The notes under the pieces are model-generated. The model ran no database searches. It was not told where the DNA came from and worked only from the letters and a program-made list of their open reading frames with translations. Positions 40,667-48,151 of a stretch of 49,554 bases of DNA are shown here, one piece after another. Made by a program: the position numbers and the translations under genes. The first letter of the stretch is position 1, and each line of letters starts with the position of its first letter. Source of the DNA: Candidatus Rokuibacteriota bacterium (GTDB lineage Bacteria > Methylomirabilota > Methylomirabilia > Rokubacteriales > CSP1-6); assembly GCA_003220265.1 (NCBI GenBank), contig QHRW01000124.1, forward strand, positions 1 to 49,554, read 5' to 3'.

Positions 40667-40683
<17 letters not shown>
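39655..40683 (-). CDS. Peptide ABC transporter ATP-binding protein (DppF/OppF type)
   Basis: A 342-residue ATPase with Walker A GESGCGKTTTGR, signature LSGGQRQRVGIARAL, Walker B LIVCDEPVSALD, and the C-terminal oligopeptide domain with FHPRCP and further cysteines typical of OppF/DppF. The GKTTTGRCILQLERPTRG sequence separates F from D type. It overlaps the D gene by 17 bases. Confidence 0.95.
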
Positions 40684-41668
<985 letters not shown>

Positions 41669-41899
41669 AACGCGCGGAGTGTATCACGCGTCGGCGAGCG
41701 CTTCGCCCCCGGCTCAGCCCTCATCGCGTGTCCCTCGCGCCGACGTGCGACCTTCGAGCGCCAGCTTCGCCGCCGCTTGGGTTCACGCAGTTCGAGCGCC
41801 GGCTTTGCCGGCGCAATCCTGGTCTGGGGGGTGGCAGGGAGGAGCGCGCCGCAGGCGCGCGACGACCGTCGGACGGGGGGCAAAGCCCCCCGCCGAGTG
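41669..41899. repeat. Non-coding gap with three short hairpins and a direct repeat
   Basis: A gap of about 230 bases between two minus-strand genes. It holds GCGCCGGC-TTT-GCCGGCGC (41796-41814), GCGCGCC-GCA-GGCGCGC (41844-41860) and CGGGGGGC-AAA-GCCCCCCG (41874-41892). The segment TTCGAGCGCC(A/G)GCTT(C/T)GCCG occurs twice (41753 and 41791). The last hairpin begins eight bases after the glycosyltransferase stop on the minus strand and may help end transcription, although the T-run is absent. I see no credible gene here. Confidence 0.75.
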
Positions 41900-43153
41900 T
41901 CAAACGCAGCGTCCAGAATCGAGGTGGCGGGCAGCAGCGGCGACGAGGGCGGCGTATTCGCGGCAGACGGCTTCGGCCACGCAGGGCCAGCGGTGCTGGG
42001 CGGCCCAGCGCACACCCTCCCGGCCGAGGCGCCAGCGCAGGTCCTCGTCGCCGAGCAGGCGCTCGAGCGCCTCGGCGAGCGCGGCGGGATCGTGCTCGCG
42101 CACGAGCAGGCCGGTCACCCGATCGCGCACGGTCGTCTGCAGCCCGCCCACGCGCGAGGCCACCACCGGGCTGCCGCAGGCCATCGCCTCCAGCGCGACC
42201 ATCCCGAAGGACTCGTAGTACGACGGCAACACCGTGGCGTCGGCGGCCACGTACCAGGCAGGCAGCCGGTCTTGCGGCTGGGCGCCCACGAACGTGACGG
42301 CCTTGCCGAGGCCGAGCCGGCCCAGACGCTCGCGCAGCGCCGCCTCATGGCCGTCGAGCGGCTCGTCGGCGTCGCCGCCCACGATCGACAGCCGTGCCGG
42401 CGTGCCGCCCGCGCGCAGGCGCGCCATGGCATCGAGCAGGGTCTCCAGGCCCTTGATCGGCGTCTGTCGCCCGACGTAGAGGAGCTGCGGCTCGTCGCCG
42501 AGACCGAGCGCGGCGCGCGCCGCCGCCTGCGCGCCCGGCGTGAAGAGCTCGGTGTCCACGCCGCACGGGATGACCGCGATGCGCGAGGGATCGGCGCCGT
42601 AGTGGCCGACGAGATGCGCGCGCTCCACCACGGTGGAGGCGACGATGCGATCGGCGGCGCCGACGATGCGCGCTTCCTCGGCGATGCGCACGTCGGGCTC
42701 GCGGTCGGCGCCGTTGTGGCTGGCGTCGTTCTTCAGTCGCCCCAGCGTGTGGAACATCTGCACGAGCGGCACGGCCCACCGCCGGCGCAGCGCCAGGCCC
42801 ACGGCGCCCGACAGCCAGTAGTGCGCGTGGATCAGGTCGTAGTCGGCGCCGGCAGCGATCCGGAAGGCCTCCACACCGTCCACGAACTCGTCGAGGTGCT
42901 CGAACACGCGCTCGCGCGCCATGGGCGCTTGCGGGCCGGCCGCCAGGTGCACGACACGCACGCCCTCGGCCAGCGTCACCACCCGCGGGATCGTCGGGTT
43001 CTGCGAGCGCGTGAAGATGTCGGCCTGCATGCGCATGCGCGCGAGCTCGCGGGCCAGCTCGCGCACGTACACGTTCATGCCGCCCGTCTCCTTGCCGCCC
43101 AGCGCGGCCAGCGGACAGGTGTGCACGCTGAGCATCGCGACCCTCAAGCTCAT
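41900..43153 (-). CDS. GT4-family glycosyltransferase, MshA/sucrose-phosphate-synthase-like
   Basis: A 417-residue GT-B enzyme. The N-terminal GGKETGGMNVYVRELARELA matches the GG(x)GGMNVYV loop of MshA-like D-inositol-3-phosphate glycosyltransferases and sucrose-phosphate synthases. LIHAHYWLSG and the donor motif ESFGMVALEAMACGSPVVAS follow. It transfers a sugar from a nucleotide donor to an unknown acceptor in the cytoplasm. ATG at 43153 overlaps the preceding stop (ATGA). A mycothiol role cannot be assumed; no other mycothiol gene is seen. Confidence 0.9.
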   Translation of the reverse strand: MSLRVAMLSVHTCPLAALGGKETGGMNVYVRELARELARMRMQADIFTRSQNPTIPRVVTLAEGVRVVHLAAGPQAPMARERVFEHLDEFVDGVEAFRIAAGADYDLIHAHYWLSGAVGLALRRRWAVPLVQMFHTLGRLKNDASHNGADREPDVRIAEEARIVGAADRIVASTVVERAHLVGHYGADPSRIAVIPCGVDTELFTPGAQAAARAALGLGDEPQLLYVGRQTPIKGLETLLDAMARLRAGGTPARLSIVGGDADEPLDGHEAALRERLGRLGLGKAVTFVGAQPQDRLPAWYVAADATVLPSYYESFGMVALEAMACGSPVVASRVGGLQTTVRDRVTGLLVREHDPAALAEALERLLGDEDLRWRLGREGVRWAAQHRWPCVAEAVCREYAALVAAAARHLDSGRCV

Positions 43154-44166
43154 GGCTGCACGTGGGGGGCCCCGAGATGGCCCCCCACACCGATGGTGAC
43201 GAGGTGGACGGGCTCGGGCGTGGGGCCGAACTCGTACTTGTAGCGCTCCTCGCCGCGCAGGAAATCGAAGCGGCGGCGGCCGCGCTCGATCGCGTCGCGC
43301 ACGACGTGGGCCAGCAGCACGAGCCCGGGCGAGAGCGCCGCGCGCGCGGGCGCGAAGCCGGAGTTGTAGAGACCGACCGTGCCGTCCCACTCCAGAGTGA
43401 CGAACGCCGCGATCGGCCCGTCGGGCAGATCGAGGAACGCGATCCGCGCGGCGCCGGCGGCGGCGAGCGCGACGATCGCGCGGCGGAAGAAGCGCTCCAT
43501 GCGGGCGTCCATGAACTTGGCCTTGCCCTCGCGCGAGGCGCGATGCAGGGCCAGGAAATCGTCGAGGCGGCGCTCGATGCCGGCCGGCGTGGATTCCCAG
43601 GCGACGCGCCCGTCGGGAACCTCGCGCTCGAACCGGCGCAGCTTGCGGGTCAGCTCGTGGCGGTGCTTCTTGTCGAGGGAGGCGAGCAAGGCGTCCCACG
43701 AGTCCGGCAGGGCCGTCACGGGACATCGCTCTTCCACCGCAGTGCGCGCCACGAGCCCCACGGCCGCGGCCAGTGCCGGCACCGCGGTCACGGTCGGCGA
43801 CGCGCCCGGCACGGCGTGCAGCTCCCACACGGCGCGGTCGGCGGCGCGTGCCTCCAGCAGCGCGCTCCACGCTTCGGTCTCCGAGCCGCGGCGGGCCAGC
43901 ACGTCGAGGTAGTCGGAGACGTCGGCGCCGCCGGCCAGCATCAGGCGGCCGGGCGCGATCTCGACGAGGGGCAGCAGGGCGAGCAGGCGGCCGCTCGGCT
44001 CGCTGACGCGGCGCAGCTCCAGGCGGCGGCCCTCGCCGAAGACGGCGAGCCACTCGTGCTGCCAGGTCCACGTGAGGAACGGCGAGCGCAGGCCCGAGTC
44101 GGCGTGCAGGGCCTGCCAGGCCTCGGGACCCACCGCCTCCAGGCTTTCGTGGATTTCGATCTTCAC
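43150..44166 (-). CDS. BcsL/CelD-type GNAT (FemAB-like) acyltransferase
   Basis: A 338-residue protein with a double-GNAT fold. WTWQHEWLAVFGEGR, SLDKKHRHELTRKLRRFE and the terminal RRFDFLRGEERYKYEFG are the CelD/BcsL (GNAT_6) signatures, associated with exopolysaccharide or cell-surface acylation. The extreme C-terminus (VGGHLGAPHVQP) is encoded by palindromic repeat copy C rather than by conserved sequence. Its neighbours, two glycosyltransferases, support a surface polysaccharide role. Confidence 0.88.
   Translation of the reverse strand: MKIEIHESLEAVGPEAWQALHADSGLRSPFLTWTWQHEWLAVFGEGRRLELRRVSEPSGRLLALLPLVEIAPGRLMLAGGADVSDYLDVLARRGSETEAWSALLEARAADRAVWELHAVPGASPTVTAVPALAAAVGLVARTAVEERCPVTALPDSWDALLASLDKKHRHELTRKLRRFEREVPDGRVAWESTPAGIERRLDDFLALHRASREGKAKFMDARMERFFRRAIVALAAAGAARIAFLDLPDGPIAAFVTLEWDGTVGLYNSGFAPARAALSPGLVLLAHVVRDAIERGRRRFDFLRGEERYKYEFGPTPEPVHLVTIGVGGHLGAPHVQP
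43157..43188 (-). repeat. GC-rich 3'-end palindrome, copy C (translated)
   Basis: On the minus strand GTGGGGGGCC-ATCTCGG-GGCCCCCCAC-GTGCAG, a perfect ten-base stem. It forms the last codons of the acyltransferase gene, which stops just after it in an ATGA overlap with the glycosyltransferase start. In copy A a similar peptide (GGVGGHLGA) is encoded between ccmC and ccmD. Confidence 0.85.
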
Positions 44167-44171
44167 AGGGT

Positions 44172-44567
44172 TCAGAGGTCCGATGCGCCGGCCGCGTCGA
44201 CGGATTCAGGTCCGCCGGCCTCGGCCCCTGGCCCCTCCCCGGCCTCCCCTTCGCCCTCGGCCATGGCCTCGTCCACGGCCGACTCGAAGTCGTCGCCCAG
44301 ATCGTCGCCGAACTCCTTGCCCATCTTCTTCATGAAGCGCGCGACGCTGGCCGGATCGTTCTCGTCGACGTCGCCGGAGGAGCCGGCGTCGGCCATCGAC
44401 TCCAGGCGGGCGTCCTCGCTCTTGACGGTGACGAAGCGGGACATGACGCGGGTCAGCTCGGTGGAGCCGCAGCGAGGACAGGCGGGCGCGGCGGCGGCCG
44501 ACACGCTGCGGATCAGCAGGCTCACGCGCCGTCGACACGCCGCACACTCGTACTCATAGATCGGCAT
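44172..44567 (-). CDS. FmdB-family zinc-ribbon regulatory protein
   Basis: A 131-residue protein. The start MPIYEYECAACRRR and CPRCGS about 20 residues later form the FmdB zinc ribbon (four Cys). The C-terminal half is acidic and low in complexity (GDDLGDDFESAVDEAM, then a Glu/Gly/Ala-rich tail). FmdB was first named for a putative regulator of formamidase. ATG at 44567; it precedes the acyltransferase gene by five bases. Confidence 0.85.
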   Translation of the reverse strand: MPIYEYECAACRRRVSLLIRSVSAAAAPACPRCGSTELTRVMSRFVTVKSEDARLESMADAGSSGDVDENDPASVARFMKKMGKEFGDDLGDDFESAVDEAMAEGEGEAGEGPGAEAGGPESVDAAGASDL

Positions 44568-44672
44568 GGCGCCCCCAATCGTAGCATGCGGATTCGGGGC
44601 CAACGTGCCACGGTGGCCCGCCGCTGACGTCATGGTGACAACGTCGCGCGACCGTCGTTCTGGAGGCGCCGC

Positions 44673-44897
44673 TTGGAAAACATCCCGCCTGACGACGAAC
44701 GCGAGCGCCGGCTCATCGAGGCGGTGGTCTCGCTGGCCAAGACCTTCCGCGACGAGCGGGATCACCTCGCCCGGCGCCTCACCCAGCTCGAGCACGACAT
44801 GGAGATCCTGGCGCTCAGGCTCGACGCGCACGAGCGCCCGCGGCCAGCCGCGCCTCCAGCCGCTGCACCGCCCGATCCCAGTCGAAGGCCGTCGTGA
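44673..44897 (+). CDS. Short predicted coiled-coil protein
   Basis: A 74-residue frame with a TTG start and a TGGAGG ribosome site seven bases upstream. Residues 9-53 (RERRLIEAVVSLAKTFRDER then a second helix LARRLTQLEHDMEIL) form an amphipathic helix with heptad character. The last 20 residues are Pro/Ala-rich and lie opposite the end of the glycosyltransferase gene (83 bases of overlap). It is the only plus-strand gene in this part of the window. Function unknown. Confidence 0.5.
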   Translation: MENIPPDDERERRLIEAVVSLAKTFRDERDHLARRLTQLEHDMEILALRLDAHERPRPAAPPAAAPPDPSRRPS

Positions 44898-45855
44898 CGC
44901 GCGCGCTGCCCGCCGCCGCCAGGCGCGCGCGCAACGCAGCGTCCGAGGCCATCCGGGCCAGCGCGGCGGCCAGCGCCTCCACGTCGCGCCGCGGGGCCAC
45001 CAGCGCCGTCTCGCCGTCCACCGCGTAGTCGCGGCAGCCGCCGTTGTCGTAGGTCACCAGCGCAGCGCCGCACGCCATCGCCTCCATCGGCGGCATGCCG
45101 AGCCCCTCGTCCCAGGACGGGCACAGGTAGATGTCGCTGCCGCTGTAGAGCGCCGCGAGGGTCTCCTGCGGCGGGTTGGCGTGGAACTCGTCGTAGGGCA
45201 CGCGCTCGCGCGGCGGCTTCACGCCGAACCCGACCAGCCGGAGGCCGGGCACGCGCGGCCTCACGCGGGCGACGGCGGCCACGCCGTCGGCCACGCCCTT
45301 CCACGCGTACTCGTGATGGAGCATCAGCACGCGCGGCCGTGACGTCGCCACCGAGACGGGCACGCGGTGGAACAGCGCGCGATCGACCGGCGTCACCAGC
45401 ACCTCGGCCTCGCGCGCGAAGCGCTCGCGTAACACGTCGCGCAGCCACGTGGAGATGACGATCGGCTCGAGCGGCAGACGATAGGTCGCGTCCACCGCGG
45501 CGGGATCGCCGTGATACAGGCTCTCGTAATGCTGCACGAGGTAGAACTTCGCCCCGCAGCGGAGCGGCGCCGCCGCCGCCACCGGCGCCGACTGCCACGC
45601 CGTGGCCACGAGGGCGTCGCCGTCCGGCAATCGCGCGGCGTCCCAGCCCGGCACCCACCGCACGCGCGCGTGGAAGTCCGGCATCCAGTCGGGACTGCGC
45701 CCGCGCGCGTTGAGCCAGAGCGCGCGAAGCGCGCCGCGCGCCGGCACCACCAGCGTCACCTCGTGACCGCGCGCGGCGAGGCGGTCGGCGTACGTCAGGA
45801 TCGCGCGCACGCCGCCCGCGATCCGCACGTGCGGAGCGAGGAAGGTGACCTTCAG
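44815..45855 (-). CDS. GT4-family glycosyltransferase
   Basis: A 346-residue enzyme. TFLAPHVRIAGGVRAI at the N-terminus, DIYLCPSWDEGLGMPPMEAM and GAALVTYDNGGCRDY are the GT-B acceptor and donor motifs. No ATG exists at the family start; a CTG at 45855 overlaps the preceding stop as CTGA and gives LKVTFLAPHVRIAGG, the expected N-terminus. GTG at 45912 is the next alternative but adds a basic, unrelated extension. It probably adds sugars in a surface polysaccharide. Confidence 0.85.
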   Translation of the reverse strand: MKVTFLAPHVRIAGGVRAILTYADRLAARGHEVTLVVPARGALRALWLNARGRSPDWMPDFHARVRWVPGWDAARLPDGDALVATAWQSAPVAAAAPLRCGAKFYLVQHYESLYHGDPAAVDATYRLPLEPIVISTWLRDVLRERFAREAEVLVTPVDRALFHRVPVSVATSRPRVLMLHHEYAWKGVADGVAAVARVRPRVPGLRLVGFGVKPPRERVPYDEFHANPPQETLAALYSGSDIYLCPSWDEGLGMPPMEAMACGAALVTYDNGGCRDYAVDGETALVAPRRDVEALAAALARMASDAALRARLAAAGSARVTTAFDWDRAVQRLEARLAAGARARRA

Positions 45856-46457
45856 GGCGCCACGGTGGCGCCGAGCTGCTGCAGGCGCCCCAGCTCGTCG
45901 AGGAGACACCACTGCTCGGCGACGCGGCCCCGCGCCACCCTGTAGATGGAGATCTCCGGCACCGTGATCTTGCGTCCGGTCGGCGCCAATCCGGGCAGCC
46001 CGCGGAACTCGCCCAGGTGCGTGCCCGTGGACGTGTAGCGCGTGACGACCGTGTTGCCCTCGGTCACCATGGCCTCGACGGCCTCATGCCAGTCGGGGAA
46101 TGCGGCCTTCGCGCGCCGGATACCCTCGCGCGCGCCCTCGCGACCGCGCCGGTCGGGCAGGTGCGAGCTGGGCGGGAAGTGGCCGACGAAATCCTCGGCG
46201 TAGATCTCGTCCACGGCGGCGAGGTCGCCCGTGTTCCACGCCTCGTGCAGGCGCCGCACCACCGCGCGCGGCGTCGTCGTCGCCGACGCGCGGCGCGGGC
46301 GCCGCACCAGCTCGCCGGCACAGTTCGGGCACGTGGCGCTCATGCCGTTGGCGCACGCCGGGCAGAACGTGCACTCGTAGCTGCACGCGAAGGCATCCGC
46401 CCCGAGCCCCAGCTCACCGCCGCACTTCTCGCACCGCTCGCGCATCTCCAGCGCCAT
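45852..46457 (-). CDS. DUF1272 zinc domain fused to a SnoaL-like ester cyclase domain
   Basis: A 201-residue two-domain protein. Residues 1-55 are DUF1272: RERCEKCGGEL, CSYECTFCPAC and CPNCAGELVRRPR give nine Cys, enough for two zinc sites. Residues 64-200 are an NTF2/SnoaL fold (VVRRLHEAWNTGDLAAVDEIY, FVGHFPPSS, GREGAREGIRRAKAAFPDWH). DUF1272 is usually a free-standing short protein, so the fusion is uncommon in my experience. SnoaL-like domains catalyse ester cyclisation or simply bind small molecules. Confidence 0.88.
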   Translation of the reverse strand: MALEMRERCEKCGGELGLGADAFACSYECTFCPACANGMSATCPNCAGELVRRPRRASATTTPRAVVRRLHEAWNTGDLAAVDEIYAEDFVGHFPPSSHLPDRRGREGAREGIRRAKAAFPDWHEAVEAMVTEGNTVVTRYTSTGTHLGEFRGLPGLAPTGRKITVPEISIYRVARGRVAEQWCLLDELGRLQQLGATVAP

Positions 46458-46469
46458 CGTGATCGTCTC

Positions 46470-47153
46470 CTACCAGAACTTCTCCCACTTCACTGCCTTG
46501 CGCTCCATGCCCTTCGCCATCAGCGCGGCGCGCACGGCCTTGATCGTGGCCTCGCCGCCCGCGACGTACGCCACGAGGCCGTCCACGTCGGTCACGAGAC
46601 GCTCGACCACGCCGGCCGCCTCGCCCTCCGCGGACGTCACCGGATGATACGCGAAGCCGCGATGCTGCCGGGCCAGCGCGCGCAGGTCGGCGTCGTGGAC
46701 GAGCCAGCCGGCATCGCGCGCCCAGTAGACGAGCGTGGCCGGCCGCGCGAAGCCGCCGGCGGCCAGCTCGTGGGCGATGGCACGGACCGGCACGATGCCG
46801 ATCTCTTCCGCCACCAGCAGCAGACGTCGCTGGTCGCCGGGCTCGAGCACGAAACCGCCGAGCGGGCCCTTGAACGCCACCTCGGCGCCGGGCGCCAGGC
46901 CACGGAACCACTGCGAGCCGAGCCCGGCCGGCGCGACGTCGGCGCACAGCGTGAGCACCGATGACGCGCGCGGCGACGAGGCGATCGAGTAGGCGCGGAC
47001 GAGCTTGGGGCCGAACGGCACCGAGATCCATTGGCCGGCGTCGAACGCGAGCGCCGGCGGCTCCAGCATGGCGAGGTCGGCTTCGAGGACGTCGTGGGTG
47101 AGCGCGCGGATCGCCGTCACGCGAGCCCGGCACTCGCGCGGCTTCTCGGCCAT
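46470..47153 (-). CDS. Ferredoxin/flavodoxin-NADP reductase-like protein
   Basis: A 227-residue protein with an FAD-binding barrel (VRAYSIASSP, residues 52-61, the RxYS motif) and a pyridine-nucleotide domain. The nucleotide loop that normally reads GGTGIAP is EEIGIVP here (117-122), which would weaken NAD(P) binding. The C-terminus ends EKFW with an aromatic residue, as in many FNRs. There is no iron-sulfur domain. It may reduce a flavoprotein or ferredoxin; its neighbour is a flavin-dependent oxidoreductase. Confidence 0.82.
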   Translation of the reverse strand: MAEKPRECRARVTAIRALTHDVLEADLAMLEPPALAFDAGQWISVPFGPKLVRAYSIASSPRASSVLTLCADVAPAGLGSQWFRGLAPGAEVAFKGPLGGFVLEPGDQRRLLLVAEEIGIVPVRAIAHELAAGGFARPATLVYWARDAGWLVHDADLRALARQHRGFAYHPVTSAEGEAAGVVERLVTDVDGLVAYVAGGEATIKAVRAALMAKGMERKAVKWEKFW

Positions 47154-47158
47154 TACTG

Positions 47159-47189
47159 GCAGGGGGGAGCGACCGCCGCTCCCCCCTGC
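47159..47189. repeat. Perfect 13-base inverted repeat
   Basis: GCAGGGGGGAGCG (47159-47171), loop ACCGC, CGCTCCCCCCTGC (47177-47189). The hairpin lies just upstream of the flavin reductase-like ATG (47153) and after the luciferase-like gene stop (47240), between two minus-strand genes. It could act as a transcript barrier or a dispersed GC-rich element; no T-run follows on either strand. Confidence 0.8.
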
Positions 47190-47239
47190 ACCCCCCAACG
47201 GGAACCGGCGGAGTGTCGTCGCATGCGCTTCCGGACCGC

Positions 47240-48151
47240 TTAACGCAGGCGCGGCAGGACGTCGGCGGCGATGCGCTCGAGCTGGTCGCGCTCGTCCTTG
47301 GCGTCGCCGATGACGTTGACGACGACGTAGTTGCAGCCGGCGGCGCCGAAGCGGGCGAGCTGCTCGGCGCACTGCTCGGGGGTGCCGATGATGCCGTACT
47401 TGCGCGCAAGCGGCTCGAAGTCCTGCGCATAGCGCTTCGAGAGGTGCGCGACCCACACGGCCTTGGCCGACTCCCAGTCGCGCCCCACCGTGACGAAGGC
47501 CAGGTGCGCGAAGGCGTAGCCGTCGAGCGCGCGGCCGGCGGCGGCGGCGCGGATCTTGTCCACGCTCTGGGCGTAGCGCTCGGGCTGGACCACGTACGAC
47601 ATCCACCCGTCGCCCTGGCGGCCAGCGCGCGTCAGCGCGGCGTCCGAGCGGCCCCCGATCCAGATCGGCGGCCCGGGCCGCTGCACGGGCTTGGGGTCGA
47701 TCGACACGCCGTCGAACGCGGTGAAGCGCCCCTTGAAGCTGGCCGGCGAGTCGCGCCACAGCGTGCGCACCACGTCGATGCCCTCGGTGACGCGCGCGCC
47801 GCGCTCGCGGTGCGGCACGCCGCACAGCTCGAACTCCTTGGGATTCTCGCCGCCCACGCCGACGCCGAAGATCAGCCGGCCCCCCGAAAGCGCATCGAGC
47901 GTGGCGGTGGCCTTCGCCGCGATGGCGGGCGCGCGCAGCGCAAGGAGATAGACGGCCGTCCCCAGCTTGATGCGCGTGGTGATCGGCACGTAGGTGGCCA
48001 GTAGCGTGAGCGACTCGTGGATGGGGCCGTGGAAGGAGACGTGGTCGCCCGTCCACACGGAGTCGAAGCCGAGGGCCTCCACGCGGCGCACCAGCTCGAA
48101 CTGCTCGGCGGGCGGCTTGAGCGAGAGCGAGGCGCCGAAGCGGAAGCTCAT
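47240..48151 (-). CDS. Luciferase-like (LLM class) flavin-dependent oxidoreductase
   Basis: A 303-residue TIM-barrel monooxygenase/reductase. MSFRFGASLSLKPPAEQFEL, GFDSVWTGDHVSFHGP, KATATLDALSGGRLIFGVGVG and PPIWIGGRSDAALTRAG are LLM motifs. The group includes FMN- and F420-dependent members; the cofactor cannot be decided here. ATG at 48151 overlaps the stop of the upstream SDR fusion gene (ATGA), so the two are coupled. Confidence 0.93.
   Translation of the reverse strand: MSFRFGASLSLKPPAEQFELVRRVEALGFDSVWTGDHVSFHGPIHESLTLLATYVPITTRIKLGTAVYLLALRAPAIAAKATATLDALSGGRLIFGVGVGGENPKEFELCGVPHRERGARVTEGIDVVRTLWRDSPASFKGRFTAFDGVSIDPKPVQRPGPPIWIGGRSDAALTRAGRQGDGWMSYVVQPERYAQSVDKIRAAAAGRALDGYAFAHLAFVTVGRDWESAKAVWVAHLSKRYAQDFEPLARKYGIIGTPEQCAEQLARFGAAGCNYVVVNVIGDAKDERDQLERIAADVLPRLR

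Noticed and set aside
41898..41903. TTGACA on the minus strand after the glycosyltransferase
   Set aside because: It overlaps the stop codon and is followed by a hairpin rather than a -10 box; coincidence.
41900..43153. Mycothiol biosynthesis (mshA)
   Set aside because: The GGMNVYV loop is shared with other GT4 enzymes and no mshB, mshC or mshD is visible.
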